A DNA stretch of 64,000 nucleotides from Gnetum montanum (lineage: Eukaryota; Streptophyta; Gnetopsida; Gnetales; Gnetaceae): positions 599,410 to 663,409 of the forward strand of contig MNCI01023453.1 in NCBI GenBank assembly GCA_015680685.1. The letters are read 5' to 3'. Position numbers and translations under genes: made by a program. Below, piece by piece: positions 12,067 to 24,700 of the stretch (position 1 is its first letter; each line of letters begins with the position of its first letter). The notes under the pieces are model-generated. The model saw only the letters and a list, made by a program, of their open reading frames with translations, made no database searches and was not told where the DNA came from.

Positions 12067-12360
12067 AAAGGTAAGATGATCAAAGGAAAGTTTTGGCACA
12101 TTTGGCCATTACATGGAACAGTTGGAATATTTTGTTCAAAATTAGCACAATCCCTAGTTGTAAATTTGCAGTTTAGTATTGTGAGTTGATGGGTATTCTT
12201 GGAGAAGCAAGTCAATGGTAAATAATCTTGATGTTGAAGCCTTCTTGGAAAGTAAAATTAAAATGCCAAGTTATTTTCTTGAGTGAAGATTGAAATAACA
12301 AAAAAAAAGGAGGTGATTATTTACCACAAGAAAGCATACTCCCTGTTAATATTGGCAAAA
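12067..12360. other. Flank of element Q, unassigned
   Basis: AT-rich sequence without a supported gene. A minus-strand open stretch crosses it and continues into the Q LTR (12215-11898), which argues against a real protein. Confidence 0.4.
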
Positions 12361-13290
12361 TAGACAACAGTGTGGGTAATGGATTATCAAGAATCGGCTA
12401 AGAGTTGGAAGCAAGTGAAGGACCTAACGGACCACCAACAGGTTTTGAATTTCGTAAATTTGAATTATCAAAGGATGTAAAGGATTCTAAACAAAAATTC
12501 TCGTAAGTACAAAGGCCCATTATTAATGCTTCCAGAGAAAAAAATAGAAAATCAGAAAAATAGAACTGAATGCCATGGTATTTGGGCAAATCCATTGGCT
12601 TTCCATTCAGGATTGCGCCCACACATCGATCGAATTTATGTTGCCGACTCACCAGATTCTGAAAACAGTGAACCCGAGCTCGTGGAGCACGTGGGAGGCC
12701 CTTCTTTCACCATTGAGCTGAGTTAAAGGGGGTTTCGAGCAACAATTGTGTGTAGGCTATGTAGAAAGAACTGAGGCCAGTTTAGGGCAGAATGTAGCGG
12801 GCATATCATCGATTTCAGTAGAGACACTTGTGGATTTTAGAAGAATGGACGCCTATTTCGTGCGATGAACAAATCTGGGTTTTCATCCGCAACAACAGCA
12901 AATTCCTTTAAAACCTTGGTGGACGTTGCTTGAATAATCTGCATCAAATGTTGGAAGAAAACTTTGAAAGCCAGACAGTTTACCAGTTATCACAGACAGA
13001 AGGCAACGAAAATCTATGAAGCAAGGATTAAATCATATAATCATCAAAACCTGCAGGGCATTTTCGAGAGGCAGAGGTTACAACAGTTGCAAATCCTTAC
13101 GGAACACATGGCGACATTTCCTAACGCAACGGCTAAGTATTCTCCTGTGATGGCAGTTGCTAGTAACGATTTTTGGCTGAAGATGATAATTTGAATCAGT
13201 TGCTAGTAGTTGCAGGATCAGTGCCTTCACCTTCGGACTCATATTTCGGGCCATCCCGAATTTTAATTTCAATTATTGAGGATGCAGAAA
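12361..13290. other. GC-richer low-copy island, possible promoter and first exon
   Basis: The base composition is visibly higher in G+C than the surroundings and CpG dinucleotides are retained (for example near 12610-12700 and 12790-12870). That is unlike the methylation-decayed elements on either side. On minus, an ATG at about 12715 opens MVKEGPPTCSTSSGSLFSES and meets a consensus donor (CTG then GTGAGT) near 12655. No similarity was recognised. It could be a first exon with upstream leader, or an old gene fragment. Confidence 0.3.
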
Positions 13291-14002
13291 GGATAAATTA
13301 ACTACCACTACCACCAATAAGGTGGATATTATATTATATTTTTTAAGATAAAATCTTAGAGCTTAATGACACTTAGTATTTAAAATTTAAATTAAATTAG
13401 ATTAGGGAATTTAGATTTATTTTAATAAACTACTTACAAAGGCAATATTTATAATATTTACAAATATTAATTCCTCCTAACTTTATGCATAACTTCCTAA
13501 CTATATAACTCCCTCCTAATTAAATGGGCAAGTAATCTCGTAACTTGTTGGGAAAGTAATCCCCTAATTGGTTGGCCAAGTTACTTGGGAGAAAAGTTAG
13601 CTAGGATATTTTGGCATGTAACTACCTTGTAAACCTTATAAAAAGGCTTCATGAGGACTTAGAAGAAGATAGAGATTTTTTTTTGGGGGGGGAGGGGGGG
13701 GGAGAGGAAAGCTTTTGGAGAAGAGACTTTTGGGAGGTCTCATACATCACACTTTGGAAGGCTACTAGTTAGCACTTAGCCTCTCACTTGAAGATACTTT
13801 GGGGTCTTGAGAAGAGCATTTGCAAAGAAGATTTGTAGAGACAATTGCTTGTAAGATGGCTTGCTAAAGGAAAGATTTTAGCCTCTTTGTCATGGTCCTG
13901 TGAGTTATGCATTTCATTTTTTATTTTCTTTAAATTGTTTAGCTAGTGGTTTAGATAGTATCATCCTTGGCAAGTAATTTTGGGATTTTTAGATTACTCT
14001 TA
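13291..14002 (+). promoter_or_regulatory. LTR-like promoter stretch with TATA box
   Basis: CTTATAAAAAGGC near 13635-13647 is a good TATA box. It is preceded by two related motifs (GTAATC...TTGGGAAAG and GTAATC...TTGGCCAAG) and followed within about 45 bp by a long G tract. The layout resembles the U3-R part of an LTR, but its partner and ends are not visible because the assembly gap cuts it. Confidence 0.35.
13685..13702 (+). repeat. Poly-G tract
   Basis: Two runs of eight and nine G separated by one A, about 45 bp after a TATA box. It could form a G-quadruplex in DNA or in the nascent RNA, and may explain the poor assembly about 300 bp downstream. Confidence 0.8.
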
Positions 14003-14365
14003 NNNNNNNNNNNNNNNNNNNNNNNNNNNNNNNNNNNNNNNNNNNNNNNNNNNNNNNNNNNNNNNNNNNNNNNNNNNNNNNNNNNNNNNNNNNNNNNNNN
14101 NNNNNNNNNNNNNNNNNNNNNNNNNNNNNNNNNNNNNNNNNNNNNNNNNNNNNNNNNNNNNNNNNNNNNNNNNNNNNNNNNNNNNNNNNNNNNNNNNNNN
14201 NNNNNNNNNNNNNNNNNNNNNNNNNNNNNNNNNNNNNNNNNNNNNNNNNNNNNNNNNNNNNNNNNNNNNNNNNNNNNNNNNNNNNNNNNNNNNNNNNNNN
14301 NNNNNNNNNNNNNNNNNNNNNNNNNNNNNNNNNNNNNNNNNNNNNNNNNNNNNNNNNNNNNNNNN
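14003..14365. other. Assembly gap
   Basis: A run of N of 363 positions. Any open reading frame reported across it is an artefact. Confidence 0.99.
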
Positions 14366-15273
14366 CTCTATTTCTAGTTTTCTTGTGGAACTATCTCTTT
14401 CTCTGGGGAAAATTAGGAGTAGATTGCGGAGTTGTGCTCAAATGTTTTTGCAAAATTTTATTTGTTACAAGTAGTTATTATAAGGACCACGTAGACTAGG
14501 CAGTTGAACAAAATAGGAAACTTTCAACAACTCACAGTACTTGGCAAAGTTGGCTGAATCTCTTTAAAGTAAGTCATTTTTAGTTTACACAACGCAATCG
14601 TTACATTTCTCACAACCGCATGCCACAACAACACACACACATACTCACATTAACTATTGAGTTTATTTGGAGGTATCTGGGCCTTGGTGTTGCCAGAGAC
14701 CAGCAGGCACCTAAATCCTGTTCAAGGACACTCGTTGGCAGTCGCGTCCCAAACGGTAACCAACAGAAAGATGCATTTTAAAATTTGAAATAAACTTAGT
14801 GCCTATGTAAGGGGAGCCTATACCTCATCAAAAATCATTATCTTTTGTGCCATTGGTGTAGGGGGAGTCTCTGAAACTCTCACCAAAAGATACTCAAGTT
14901 GCAAGACATACAATTCTAGCATCCATGGTAGAAAATGAAAAAGAAAAGGTATATTTATATTGAAATATAGTAAAGTATCTAAGGTAAAAGTGTAAGCTAA
15001 TTTTGGTCAAATCATTTTTGCATCCTTTACCTAAAGATGGCCTTTATTGATGCTAGCATTTGAAATTGACATGTTTGTGTCAAATTGCTTTATGAGCATT
15101 GTATTAAGTATATGGTTGATTCTTTTAAGATATTTGGAATGTTTAGTTGTGTTGCCTTAATCATTCTTATGAATATTGTATCTAAATTCTTCATAGAAAA
15201 ATGTGTTGTTTTTCTCTCAATAATGAAATCTACTTTTCGTATCTTTTGATGATGTCCAAAAAGGAGGAGAAGA
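14366..15273 (+). mobile_element. 3' end of a Copia element, decayed
   Basis: The stretch ends with TTTGATGATGTCCAAAAAGG followed by AGGAGAAGA. This is the conserved end of SIRE/Maximus-type Copia elements, in which a purine tract precedes the 3' LTR. Near 15030 the translation reads HPLPKDG, close to the last conserved block of Copia RNase H. The part from 14366 to 15000 has no recognisable coding. Positions 14814-14900 hold two related GGGGAG-containing segments. Confidence 0.4.
15258..15273 (+). promoter_or_regulatory. Polypurine tract of Copia element
   Basis: AAAAAGGAGGAGAAGA lies immediately before the LTR start TGTTATG, the normal position for plus-strand priming. Confidence 0.5.
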
Positions 15274-16871
15274 TGTTATGCATAAGATATAAGATATGGA
15301 TAAGATGTTATTCATAAGATATGGGTATTGGTAATAATAGATATTTTGTAAAGAACCTTTGTTAAGAATTTGCAATTATTATATAGTCTTCATAATCAAG
15401 TATGTTTTCTAGTATTTTTATTTCTAATGACCTGTTATATCAAAGATAGATTCTTGTTTTCAGTGCTTGGAGTTTAGCCTTTGATTCTAAAAGGAAACAT
15501 TCTTGGAAAAAAATTGAAAGGCTATGATTATTTTCTATGTGCTTCAAAAATTATCTAATTTTGAGTTAATTTATGAACAAATAAGGGGCAACTCTTTATG
15601 GGATTTATTTTAACTAGACCTATTTTGAAGATGTGTACTCATCAATGACTATTCATCTTTTTCATCCTTAGCTATATACATTCAAATATTTGAGCATTTA
15701 TTGCTTAATCATATCATATTATGGATTATACAAACCCATTTTCTTAATTTTTGGACATCACCAACAAGGGGAAGATTATTGAACTTTTGGTATGTCAAAA
15801 CCTTAGAAAATGAAAAATGTGAAAAATGTAATTGTAGTCTTACAACACTTGGAAAAGATAAACTCATGATGATGACAAGATGTTAACAATTGATTGGGAC
15901 AAAGAGCTAGATGAGACCAAAAAAAGAGCTAGGATGTTGATAATATCAAGATGAGAGCTGAGATGCTGATCTAAGATGACAAAAAGTCTCAATTAGAAAA
16001 TAAAATCTATAAGCCAAAACAAGATGTTTCGAGATCTACAAAGATGTCCTAGAAGTCAAATAGGTGTCCCAGAGTTAAAATTGTAGTTATAGGCTAGACA
16101 TCCTAAATAAATAGTAGACATTCCAATTACTATTAGGACATTCCAACTTTCAATGGGAGATCCCATTTGAATGAAGGCTATTTTTAGATATATATCCCAA
16201 GCTCGAATGGAATGTCCCAGCTAGTTATTTCCTAGTTGCTGCATGAATTTGGAGTTTTTGAAAAATAAAAGGCTATAAAATAAAGTGAAACTCTTGGAAA
16301 ATATTAAAGCACTATTCATTCGAATATTTATTATCTATGTCAAGTTAATTTGTTATGTTCCCTTAATTTTCTGTCTTTCGTATTTTGTATTTGTATTGAG
16401 AGCTTCATTGCAAGAAATTTGTAAAGTTAGTTACATTCTCTCCTTGATTATTTTTCTCTTTTTTTAGCCATGTGGGGTTGATGTGCTTCTTGCAAGAAGG
16501 AATCTTATGAGCTTGTTGGGATCTTATGGGTTTGAGTATGTTTTTAGTGAAAAAACACTCTCTTTGAAGCTCACTTCTTTGTAAAGGTTGTGGGATCCTT
16601 GAAATCATATTTTAAGCTTATTGGGGCCAGACAAGTTGAATGTTTTTTCAAGAAAACACTCCAAGTAGAGCTAAAACATTGTAAATATTTTGGTTCCCTT
16701 TAAACCAATTTCTGAAGTAACAAAGTCCAAAGGTGTGTAAGGATTGTACCCTTCAACTGTAGATGTATCCAAGTTAGGAAACCATGTAATTTTGTGTGCA
16801 GTTTTTTTTGTCTTAGTCATTTGAATTAGGGAACTTATTCAACCCCCATTCTAAGTTTTCAATCCTCAACA
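15274..16871 (+). repeat. Putative Copia 3' LTR
   Basis: It begins TGTTATGCATAAG after a purine tract and ends TTTTCAATCCTCAACA, preceded by TTCAACCCCCATTCT, a common Copia LTR tail. The first 30 bp are tandemly duplicated (15274 and about 15304). A TATA-like GGCTATAAAATAAAG is near 16270. No second LTR is in the window. The length of about 1.6 kb is long, so an older insertion inside it is possible. Confidence 0.45.
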
Positions 16872-17639
16872 CCCTATTCCATTCCCTCTTGGTCATTTCC
16901 TTTTCTTTTAAGCATCATCATCATCATCCTAGTCTTATTCCAATAAAATAGGGTCAACTACATGAGTTCTCTTTTGTTATTCATCTCTATGAAGAACTAG
17001 ATGTTTGTTTATATGTAGTTTCTTCAAATAATCTTTAATTGAAACATGTCTTGACTACAATGCATTACATCTGGGGAATGCCCTAACATCTACAAAATCT
17101 AAAAAAGAACTCATCCTTGAGATTTTGCAACATTTTATAGCCAAATACTAACCCAATGTTAACCCTCATAATTTCATATCCATGCATAATTATCATTATT
17201 AATTCTTGTTTCATGTGAGAAGAACCACATTACTTTCATTATAAAGACCTCTTATATATATATATTAGAGGGATGGATGATGTGGTCCAACTATTTTACT
17301 TAATTATTTACCTAATATCTTAATATCATATGACATAATCCAAACAACAAAGTTACCCTCTGAACAAATGTAATACTTTTTTAAAAAAAAATTGGAATCA
17401 TTGAAAGAAAACATAAAGTATAAAATAAAAAATGACTTAAAGAAAAGAAATATTTTATAACAAAAGGAAATTTCAAAAAACATTATTAAACAAAAATATG
17501 TAAAATGGATCATCATAAGGTGTTAATTTGGATAGATATCTTCCCCACAACTAGCTTAGAAGAAAGAGATATGAAAGATGAAGCAATATTAAGCATTGGT
17601 AGATATATCTACTTAATGCATGGATATTTTAGAATCCTT

Positions 17640-20110
17640 GAATGGTTTTATATGTTTCATGTTAACTACTGTGAGTTTTTGTGAATAGTTACGATGGTAT
17701 ATTTGCATGATGCCAAATTTGAATGTAGAATGTATAATGTAAGATCCTTCTTATAGTGTTTGAAATTTTCTAAATTGAGATACATGAGTAAGGTTTCAAT
17801 AAATAACCTTGTCTCTAAGTTGAAATTTTAATTGTCTTATCTTAGTTTCATGTTGTGGTTTAGTGTAGGCTTTGTACTTCATTTATCATGAGAGCTACTC
17901 TCCTGTTCTCATCTAGCATGTTAAGATTCATGAGTTGTTCTTTTTATGCTAGAGTAACGCTAAGATCAAATTCATAAATTTTGTTAAGTATATGTAGATT
18001 GGTTTGGATAGGAAGTTTCAATAGCTTATCATATGCTAGTTTAAAAGGAGAGTATCCTATAGGGAGCTAATCAATAGATAAGGCATTATTATATTTGTGT
18101 TTCATTTTTTTTCTATATCTACTAAGAGTCCTAGTAAGGATTCATGTGATTTTCCTATTGGTTACTTCATCTTAACTCTTAGGTTAAGGTTGGTAGGATG
18201 TGTAGATTTTGTGGTCTACCCTTAAGAGTTTCGTTCTCTTTTTGAAAGTATCATCTATAAAGTGAATACCATTATTAAAAATAAGTGTCCTTGATATACC
18301 AAACCTACTTACCACCTATTATTGAAAATGCCTAGCTACTATTGTTGCTGTATAATCTATTATTGTTATGGCCTCTATCCATTTCATCTAGTAGTCTATA
18401 GCAATAATGATGTAGGAATTCCCCTTGGACATGGGTATGATGAGACCTATAAAGTCAATTTTTCATAAGCCAAATGCTCTAATGATTACATTCATTATTG
18501 AGGATCCTTAAGCTTGGTAATCATCTAACCATCACATTAACATATTTCATAGGATTAACAAATAGATGAGGATCCTTCAATATTGTTAACCAAAAGTCTC
18601 TTACCATGAGGATTGTTATGGTCATTCTTCTTCCTATAAAGTGTCCTCCATAATGTCCTTTGTAAATGTCATGGAGAAATTTGGACTAATATTTCTTGAA
18701 AACACACCATCATATCAAGTCATCTATATAGATACTTTAGATGTTTCCCTCTATCTCCATGTAGTTCTTGACTTGGTATAAGAATGATTACCTCAAATAC
18801 TTGTTCCATGTACTAATAATTCTTTGTTTGAGTAGATATGTAAGACAATTGGCATACTAAAACATGACTACATCAAATTTCATCATTATTGCATTTACAA
18901 ATAATAATTCATGGGGAAATTGATCAAACAATCACTCTTCATCATCTTTATTATCTTATCATAACTGAGACAAATGATTTACTCCAATGTTTTCAATCCT
19001 CTTTTTATCTATCATTATGATATCAAACTCCTAAAAATGACTACCATCATAAGATATGAGGGTTATCTATTGGTTTATTCATTAAGAACAATGTTTAACT
19101 ATGATCGGTGTGCATAAAAACTAGGTATATATGCACATAGTACCTGAATTTCTCTATGGTATACTCCATAACAATCAACTTCTTGTTCATAGTGTTGTAG
19201 TTCATTTATGCACTTAAGATACTTCTACTTGTATAATGGATATAATATGAACATCTCTAATCATCCAATTATATAACCACTACTCCAATGCAAAGTTGGA
19301 TGCATTAGTTATGATGTAGAATGGCTTGAACCAATCAGGAGCTTATAGAATTAGACTCTTTGCAAGCTTTTATTTCAAAAGTTCAAATGCATGATCATAT
19401 TTCTTAGTCCATTTGAATGCTACATCCTTTTTCATCAACTCCACTCATGGATTTGTAATTTTTGATAAGTTCTTAATGAATCTCTGATAATAGCCTATAT
19501 GTCTAAGGAATGATCTAACATCTTTTACTATTATGGCTTTTGTGTGATTCCTAAACCATTAAATGGCTATTTTGCTAGTTAAGCTTAAGATTGATCTCTA
19601 CAAACTCCTTGGTACCACTCCAAATAGTATAATACCTACTTAAAGCCAAAATTGTAGACAGAGAAGTAATTCATGAAGACTTCCATATCATTTCCAATCT
19701 ACTATTAAAAGATACTGATAAAAATCTTTGAAAAGTTGTAGTTATATTACATAAGTCAAAAAACATCTTCTTGTATGCAAACGTTCCCTAGGGACTTGTG
19801 AATGTGGTTTTGGCCTAATATTTTAAGGCTATTTAATTCTAATTATAGTCACTATAGTAGTTTAAGAAGCTATAATACTTGTGTCCTATAATAGTATCCA
19901 AGAATTAATCCAAAAATGGAAGTAAAAAATGATCCCACAAATCTACCATGTTTAACAACCTAAAATTGATGTGGATCCTCCATTGCTTATCTTTATTTCC
20001 TACAATGAAAAGGGAGCTTGCCCACTCACTATCCAATATGGGGTATATGAACCCAACCTTAAGGAGCTTTTACACCTCCTTCATGATAACTTTCTTAAGT
20101 TTGGAATTCA
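17640..20110 (-). pseudogene. pol of element D: RT, RNase H, integrase, heavily mutated
   Basis: Minus-strand conceptual translation follows B in order. RT spans about 20110-19300 (VGFIYPILDSEWA, TTFTSP, LCNITTTFQ). RNase H is about 19250-18850 (IEKFRYYVHIYLVFMHTDHS). Integrase is about 18600-17640. The RT active-site box, FMDD in B, here reads FMNY at 19661-19680; both catalytic aspartates are lost through G-to-A changes. Stops occur every few tens of codons. The enzyme set would copy and insert the element; this copy is inactive. Confidence 0.65.
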
Positions 20111-20399
20111 ATTTCCACTATGGTTATTATTTAGGCTTAATGGTTGGATATATGTAGATTTGATATTATCATATATATGGATCAATACCTCTTAGATGTC
20201 TACCTTTTCATCAAATTTAGGTTTAAGTATAAACCCCAAAATCCTAGAGAAGTAATATTATAGGGTAAAAATCCTTAGGACTTACATTAACAAATATCAT
20301 AATTATCATCTTCTGATTCAAAGTCTATAATCTCTTCAACTATATCTACTTTCCATTTTAGTTGGTAGTAGTCCCATCCTATATCCTTTTTCTTTTTCT

Positions 20400-22165
20400 T
20401 TTTCTTTTTCTTGACTCTACCTTACTCTACTTTCTTCTCCATGATCTTCAAGTTTTTTATAATTTTTCATGTATTGAGTCCCACATCTTATGAATCCTTA
20501 TTGATATTTTACTAACTAATTTTTGAATATGCAAGGTTCTTCTTTGCACTACTTCCTTTAATGATACTTCCCCATCTAACTTACAGATATAAATATCCTT
20601 TTTATGGATAGAGGAATCCCTATGATACTTCTCTAAACTTTCTCTTTTCTTAAGTTCTTCTTCCCCCTTTTCCACTTAATTAATTACTCATTGGATCTAA
20701 TAGGCTCTCATGTTTCATTATCTCCCTTCAGCATAGACCCCAAGAGTTTCTCTTATTTTGTTTATGAGTCTACCTATGATATGATGCAACTATTCCCCTT
20801 GAAAGAAGTCATGGGCTAGGAAACTATGTAGTAAATAATAATATCTTCTTAAGGCTACATCAAGGGATTCATGCTTATCTTGTTTCTATCGCTAAATATC
20901 CTTTCTCAGGTTAGACACTTAAGAGTAAATTTAATACTATTTGTTAAATAACTTCAACATCATACTTTACCTTCTAATAGATTCAAACTTCAAGGACTAA
21001 TATCAACTTTTATATTCTTTAATGAGTATCTTGGGAAAGAATTTTAGCTTTTGTTAATTTTTTCTCTATATTCCACAATGTACAAGCATCATGAAAACTT
21101 GCAAATGGTATTGTCAATATACATTATAGGGCCCTTTGAACTTACGGATGTTATCCATATCCAAAAATTTAATTTGGTTATCCCTATGATGCTTTATAAG
21201 CATATAAAGTGCCTTCTCAATGGTAATCATGCTCTTAGTAGCAAGAAATACTTCATCATAATTATCATATTCATCATAGTCCTTATCATGATCATGTTTC
21301 CTTTAGCATTGCCTATTATGCCTTCCTTCATGTTGATGCCCAACTTCTTACTCATATCTATTTCCTCTTCTACCATTCATATTATGATCTCTTTTATCAC
21401 CATTATGATGGGCTCTTCTCTCATATCCGCCAAATCTATATTTATTTCTCCTCTAGCTACTTTCATGCTCATCAAAGCTTAATGATAATGATGATGAGGA
21501 TAGTGAAAAAGAACTACAAGAGTTATGATAACTTGCTTTCCTTCCATGACCCCTTTGATGTTCTCTAGGTGGCATTCTAGAAGACTTAGGCCATAAGGTC
21601 CTTCTTTTAGTAGGTCTTTTTCTTCCTTTGCCATAGGTTCTTGCCAAGATTGAACATAATCATGGATTATTCATGTCATCTGCACTAAGGAGTGGAGGAT
21701 TTTGGCCATGAGATTGGCTAGATCAATAATTGATATTCTACTTCTCTAACTACAATGTTGGTGGGATGATAACATCCTTTCCCTTGGTGGCTTCATGACA
21801 TGTTTCTATGAAGTGGTCCTTTTGCAATTGGGACTCTATGAGTTAGTAAGTTCTAGACATCTTATTAGTCATCCTATAGTTTAGAGCAACTACTTCAAGT
21901 TTCACTTTAATTAATGTTTCCAAGAGCATTTATGGAATGACATAATCAAGTGACAACACAATGTTGCCTTCTAAGTCACTCCATGAAAATTGTTCATCTT
22001 GATGAAAAATGAAAGTAAAATGTAGATAGTATCGGTCAAGATGTTAGTAGACCACTTTCATCTATTATGGCACTTCATCTTGATTCCTAATAATTCCATC
22101 ACATCTCCTTGCTAAGTCACTAGCAGGTGGAGAATTTGTCCTATCAGAAGAAGATATCTTATAAT
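20400..22165 (-). pseudogene. gag of element D, broken
   Basis: Starts near the minus-strand ATG at about 22165. The N-terminal block HFTFIFHQDE...EGNIVL matches B and P. The capsid core (about 21250-20900) contains LDMDNIRKFKGPYN, the counterpart of IPRFEGGYN in P. Before it comes an Arg/Lys-rich stretch (21647-21453). The C-terminal part ends in a Lys/Glu-rich run coded by CTTTTT repeats (20385-20412) and then passes directly to pre-RT sequence, so protease is absent. Confidence 0.55.
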
Positions 22166-22271
22166 TAATGAGTGTGCTTGAAATGAAGTAATATTTTTTC
22201 CAAATGATAAATCATTTTGGACACCAAAAAAAATCATTAAATAATTATAACCATCTAAACAACTTACTCCA

Positions 22272-22290
22272 GTCCCTAGCAATCGTGTCA
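22272..22290 (-). promoter_or_regulatory. Primer-binding site of element D
   Basis: Minus TGACACGATTGCTAGGGAC, a decayed tRNA-Asp site next to the LTR end CTCATCA. Confidence 0.65.
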
Positions 22291-22291
22291 A

Positions 22292-23164
22292 TGATGAGCA
22301 ATAAAGTATATCCTATGCTTAACCAAACAAATCACAAGCTTTCATGTGTAATCTAGTCAAATTCCATGGACTAGGACCAGTTTCATTGTCTAGGTAGCTA
22401 GACATTAGATTTCTAGCCATTGTCTTCCCAATCACACTTGTGTGGGCTAATTTGTATGGTTAAATGTGATAAAGGCATATGACGATGATGTTGTTAAGAA
22501 CATAAAAAATATTATTAAAATGTTAAAATTCTAAGTTACCTAACCTAAGTGTAAAAAATAAATCTAGTCTAGCCTATGCATGTAGTTGTTTACAACTTGC
22601 CATAAATATCCTAAACACACATTAGCTACACTAGGCTACCAAGTACCCACTACTAGGCATACCAAGTGGTGGACTGCTAGGATTATCAAACGTTAACACA
22701 CTTATGCTTGAAGCTAGTCATACTCATGCAAAGTAATAAGGTTTGATGAATGTAGAATAATTAACTAAGTGTTTGGAATTAGAAGAATAATTAAAATTAA
22801 ATGGAAATTAAAGAAAATATTAAACTCATGTCTAGTAATTCAATGAAGAAAAATGAATCTTAATTTTTATTGTCATCATGAAAATGTATTTAGGTACATA
22901 ATTACTTGAATAATACGTTGTACAATCCATTTAGTTACTCTTAGAGCACTTGGTAACAAATTCTAATAGTTATAGGAAAAAATTGCAAAAGGTTTGCTAA
23001 GCTATTAACCAAATGATACTATAAAGATAGTGGATATGTATATTTATATATAAGCATTGATTATAATTTCATTAATACTATTGCATTGATGAAACAAAAT
23101 ATGTATCAACACTACTAAATTAATGTTGTTGTGTTAACATAGTAACAAAAATCAAAACTCATCA
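22292..23164 (-). repeat. 5' LTR of element D
   Basis: On plus it runs from TGATGAGCAATAAAG to AAAACTCATCA, 873 bp. The TATA region on minus, TATATATAAATA, is at 23041-23052. Upstream are three arms at exact 14-bp steps (ATCAAC 23105, ATTAAT 23119, GTTAAC 23133). Confidence 0.7.
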
Positions 23165-23395
23165 ACTATCATGTTAAACATAATGTTTCATTTCAATTTG
23201 AGCCTTGGAATAGATGTTTACAAAGAACTTTCTATGTCTACTAAAATAAGTATACCACATCAACTTGCGTAAGTTAGATATATAATCATTGATGAAATGA
23301 GTTTTGTGGGTGGAAGATTATTACAAAGCATTGTTAAAAGATTAGAGAAATGTTTCAAGAGCATCATAACAAAATTTTTAGAGCATGACCAGTTA

Positions 23396-23790
23396 TACTC
23401 AAAGAAGACCTTGCTTCCTCTTATGCTTGATGTTGTGCCCTATGCATCTAAAAATCCAGATATCACATGAGTTTATCAGTACTTCAATACATTCATTGAA
23501 TTATATTTAGTGTATCATCAACATGGAAATGGTTAAAAATAGTAGAGATTCAAGGAAGTTTTAATTCATATTAGAGAGCAAAAAAGTCTTAATGAAGACT
23601 ATTATTTCATGGACACGTAACTAAATCTTCCATTAACCTTAAATCGATTATATGATTTTAAATACTTGATGCATTTGGATGATATAAAGGAGAAAGTATT
23701 GTCCCACCACAAGATGTTGCTAAAAATTTAGAGATCCATTGTTGTGTGTATTGCAATAAGATATTCTCATGGATTCAAAATATTAGATAA
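23396..23790 (+). pseudogene. Unidentified coding-like relic
   Basis: One plus frame reads through about 130 codons with only a few stops, for example LLPLMLDVVPYASKNPD and LNLPLTLNRLYDFKYLMH. I do not recognise the family. It could be part of a captured or decayed gene next to element D, or chance in AT-rich DNA. Confidence 0.25.
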
Positions 23791-24496
23791 TATGTGAAGG
23801 TACATAGGTAAAGCTCACAATTAACCTTTGGCCAAATGCAAGATTAGTGCATGGTGCACTTAACATAGTTCATAGTATTATCTCTCATTCTAAGAAACAA
23901 CCATATGTATTTCCATCTTATGTTTTTATTTATTTTGACTCCTATATCAAATGTCCATTCAATAATCATAATCTACATCATTTACCAATTGTACCTATGG
24001 TTTGAGGAGTATCACGTCAATTACCATTATGATAGGCATGAACCATGACTATTCATAAAAATGATCTTGGATAAGATCACTATTAATATAGGATCAAAAG
24101 AATTCATAGGTCTAAAATTTACTATATTGTCTAGGGTTAAGAGTAATGACTCTTTAAAACTTTATCCTTCATTCTCTTTAATTTCTAATTCCAAACATCT
24201 TCAGAATAGAGTTGCAAAGAAAAAAAGTATTGTTAAGTTAGAAGATTAGTCATTTAAATTTATGCTTCTACCTCTATTCTTCCTAATCATAATTCCTATT
24301 CTACATCTCTAAAATTTTTCTACCAATAAAATATGTACTGTTCTTTTTACATCAACATAGTTGAAAAGTAGATTATTTTATTTTCTTCAAGCTTTTTTTT
24401 TTTTTTTGAAATTTTGATGCATTAATGATATTGATTTAGCTATACCTATATTTTACCAACTTAAATTTTTATTTCAATGTGCTCAATGATGTCAAT

Positions 24497-24700
24497 GGAT
24501 ATTTTTTAAAAAAATAATTTGATTCCTCTACTCAATAGTGAAATGACTCCACTAGCATGCACACATACACATGTGTGTACATACACATGAATTGGTGGAT
24601 GGATATTTTTTAAAAAATAATTTAATTCCTCTCCTTAGTAGCAAAATAACTTTAATAGCTTGCACACACACTCACACAAACATGCACATGCACAAGAGGA
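24497..24700. repeat. Tandem duplication with CA-rich tract, period 104 bp
   Basis: GGATATTTTTTAAAAAA starts at 24497 and again at 24601, each followed by TAATTTRATTCCTCT and then a TGCACACA-type microsatellite. The copies differ at many positions, so the duplication is old. Confidence 0.75.

Larger units (their letters stand above)
16872..23164 (-). mobile_element. Element D: Ty3/gypsy copy lacking protease
   Basis: 5' LTR 22292-23164, primer site 22272-22290, gag 22165-20400, pol 20110-17640. The AT-rich tail at 17220-17480 matches B 43090-43470, including GGATGGATGATGTGG. Compared with B, the protease segment between gag and RT is missing. The 3' end and 3' LTR are not recognisable; the Copia LTR begins at about 16871. 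It is the most decayed of the pol-bearing copies. Confidence 0.65.

Noticed and set aside
11898-12215. Minus-strand frame of 105 codons
   Set aside because: It crosses the border of the Q LTR into flanking DNA, so it is accidental.
13967-14474. Long open frames across 13967-14474
   Set aside because: They consist almost wholly of unknown residues from the run of N.
21051-21482. 143-codon plus-strand frame rich in Ile, Leu and Phe
   Set aside because: It is antisense to the gag of element D and hydrophobic only because the gag strand is charged.
24540-24690. CA/TG tract as a regulatory Z-DNA element
   Set aside because: Short and interrupted, explained by microsatellite growth in a duplicated segment.
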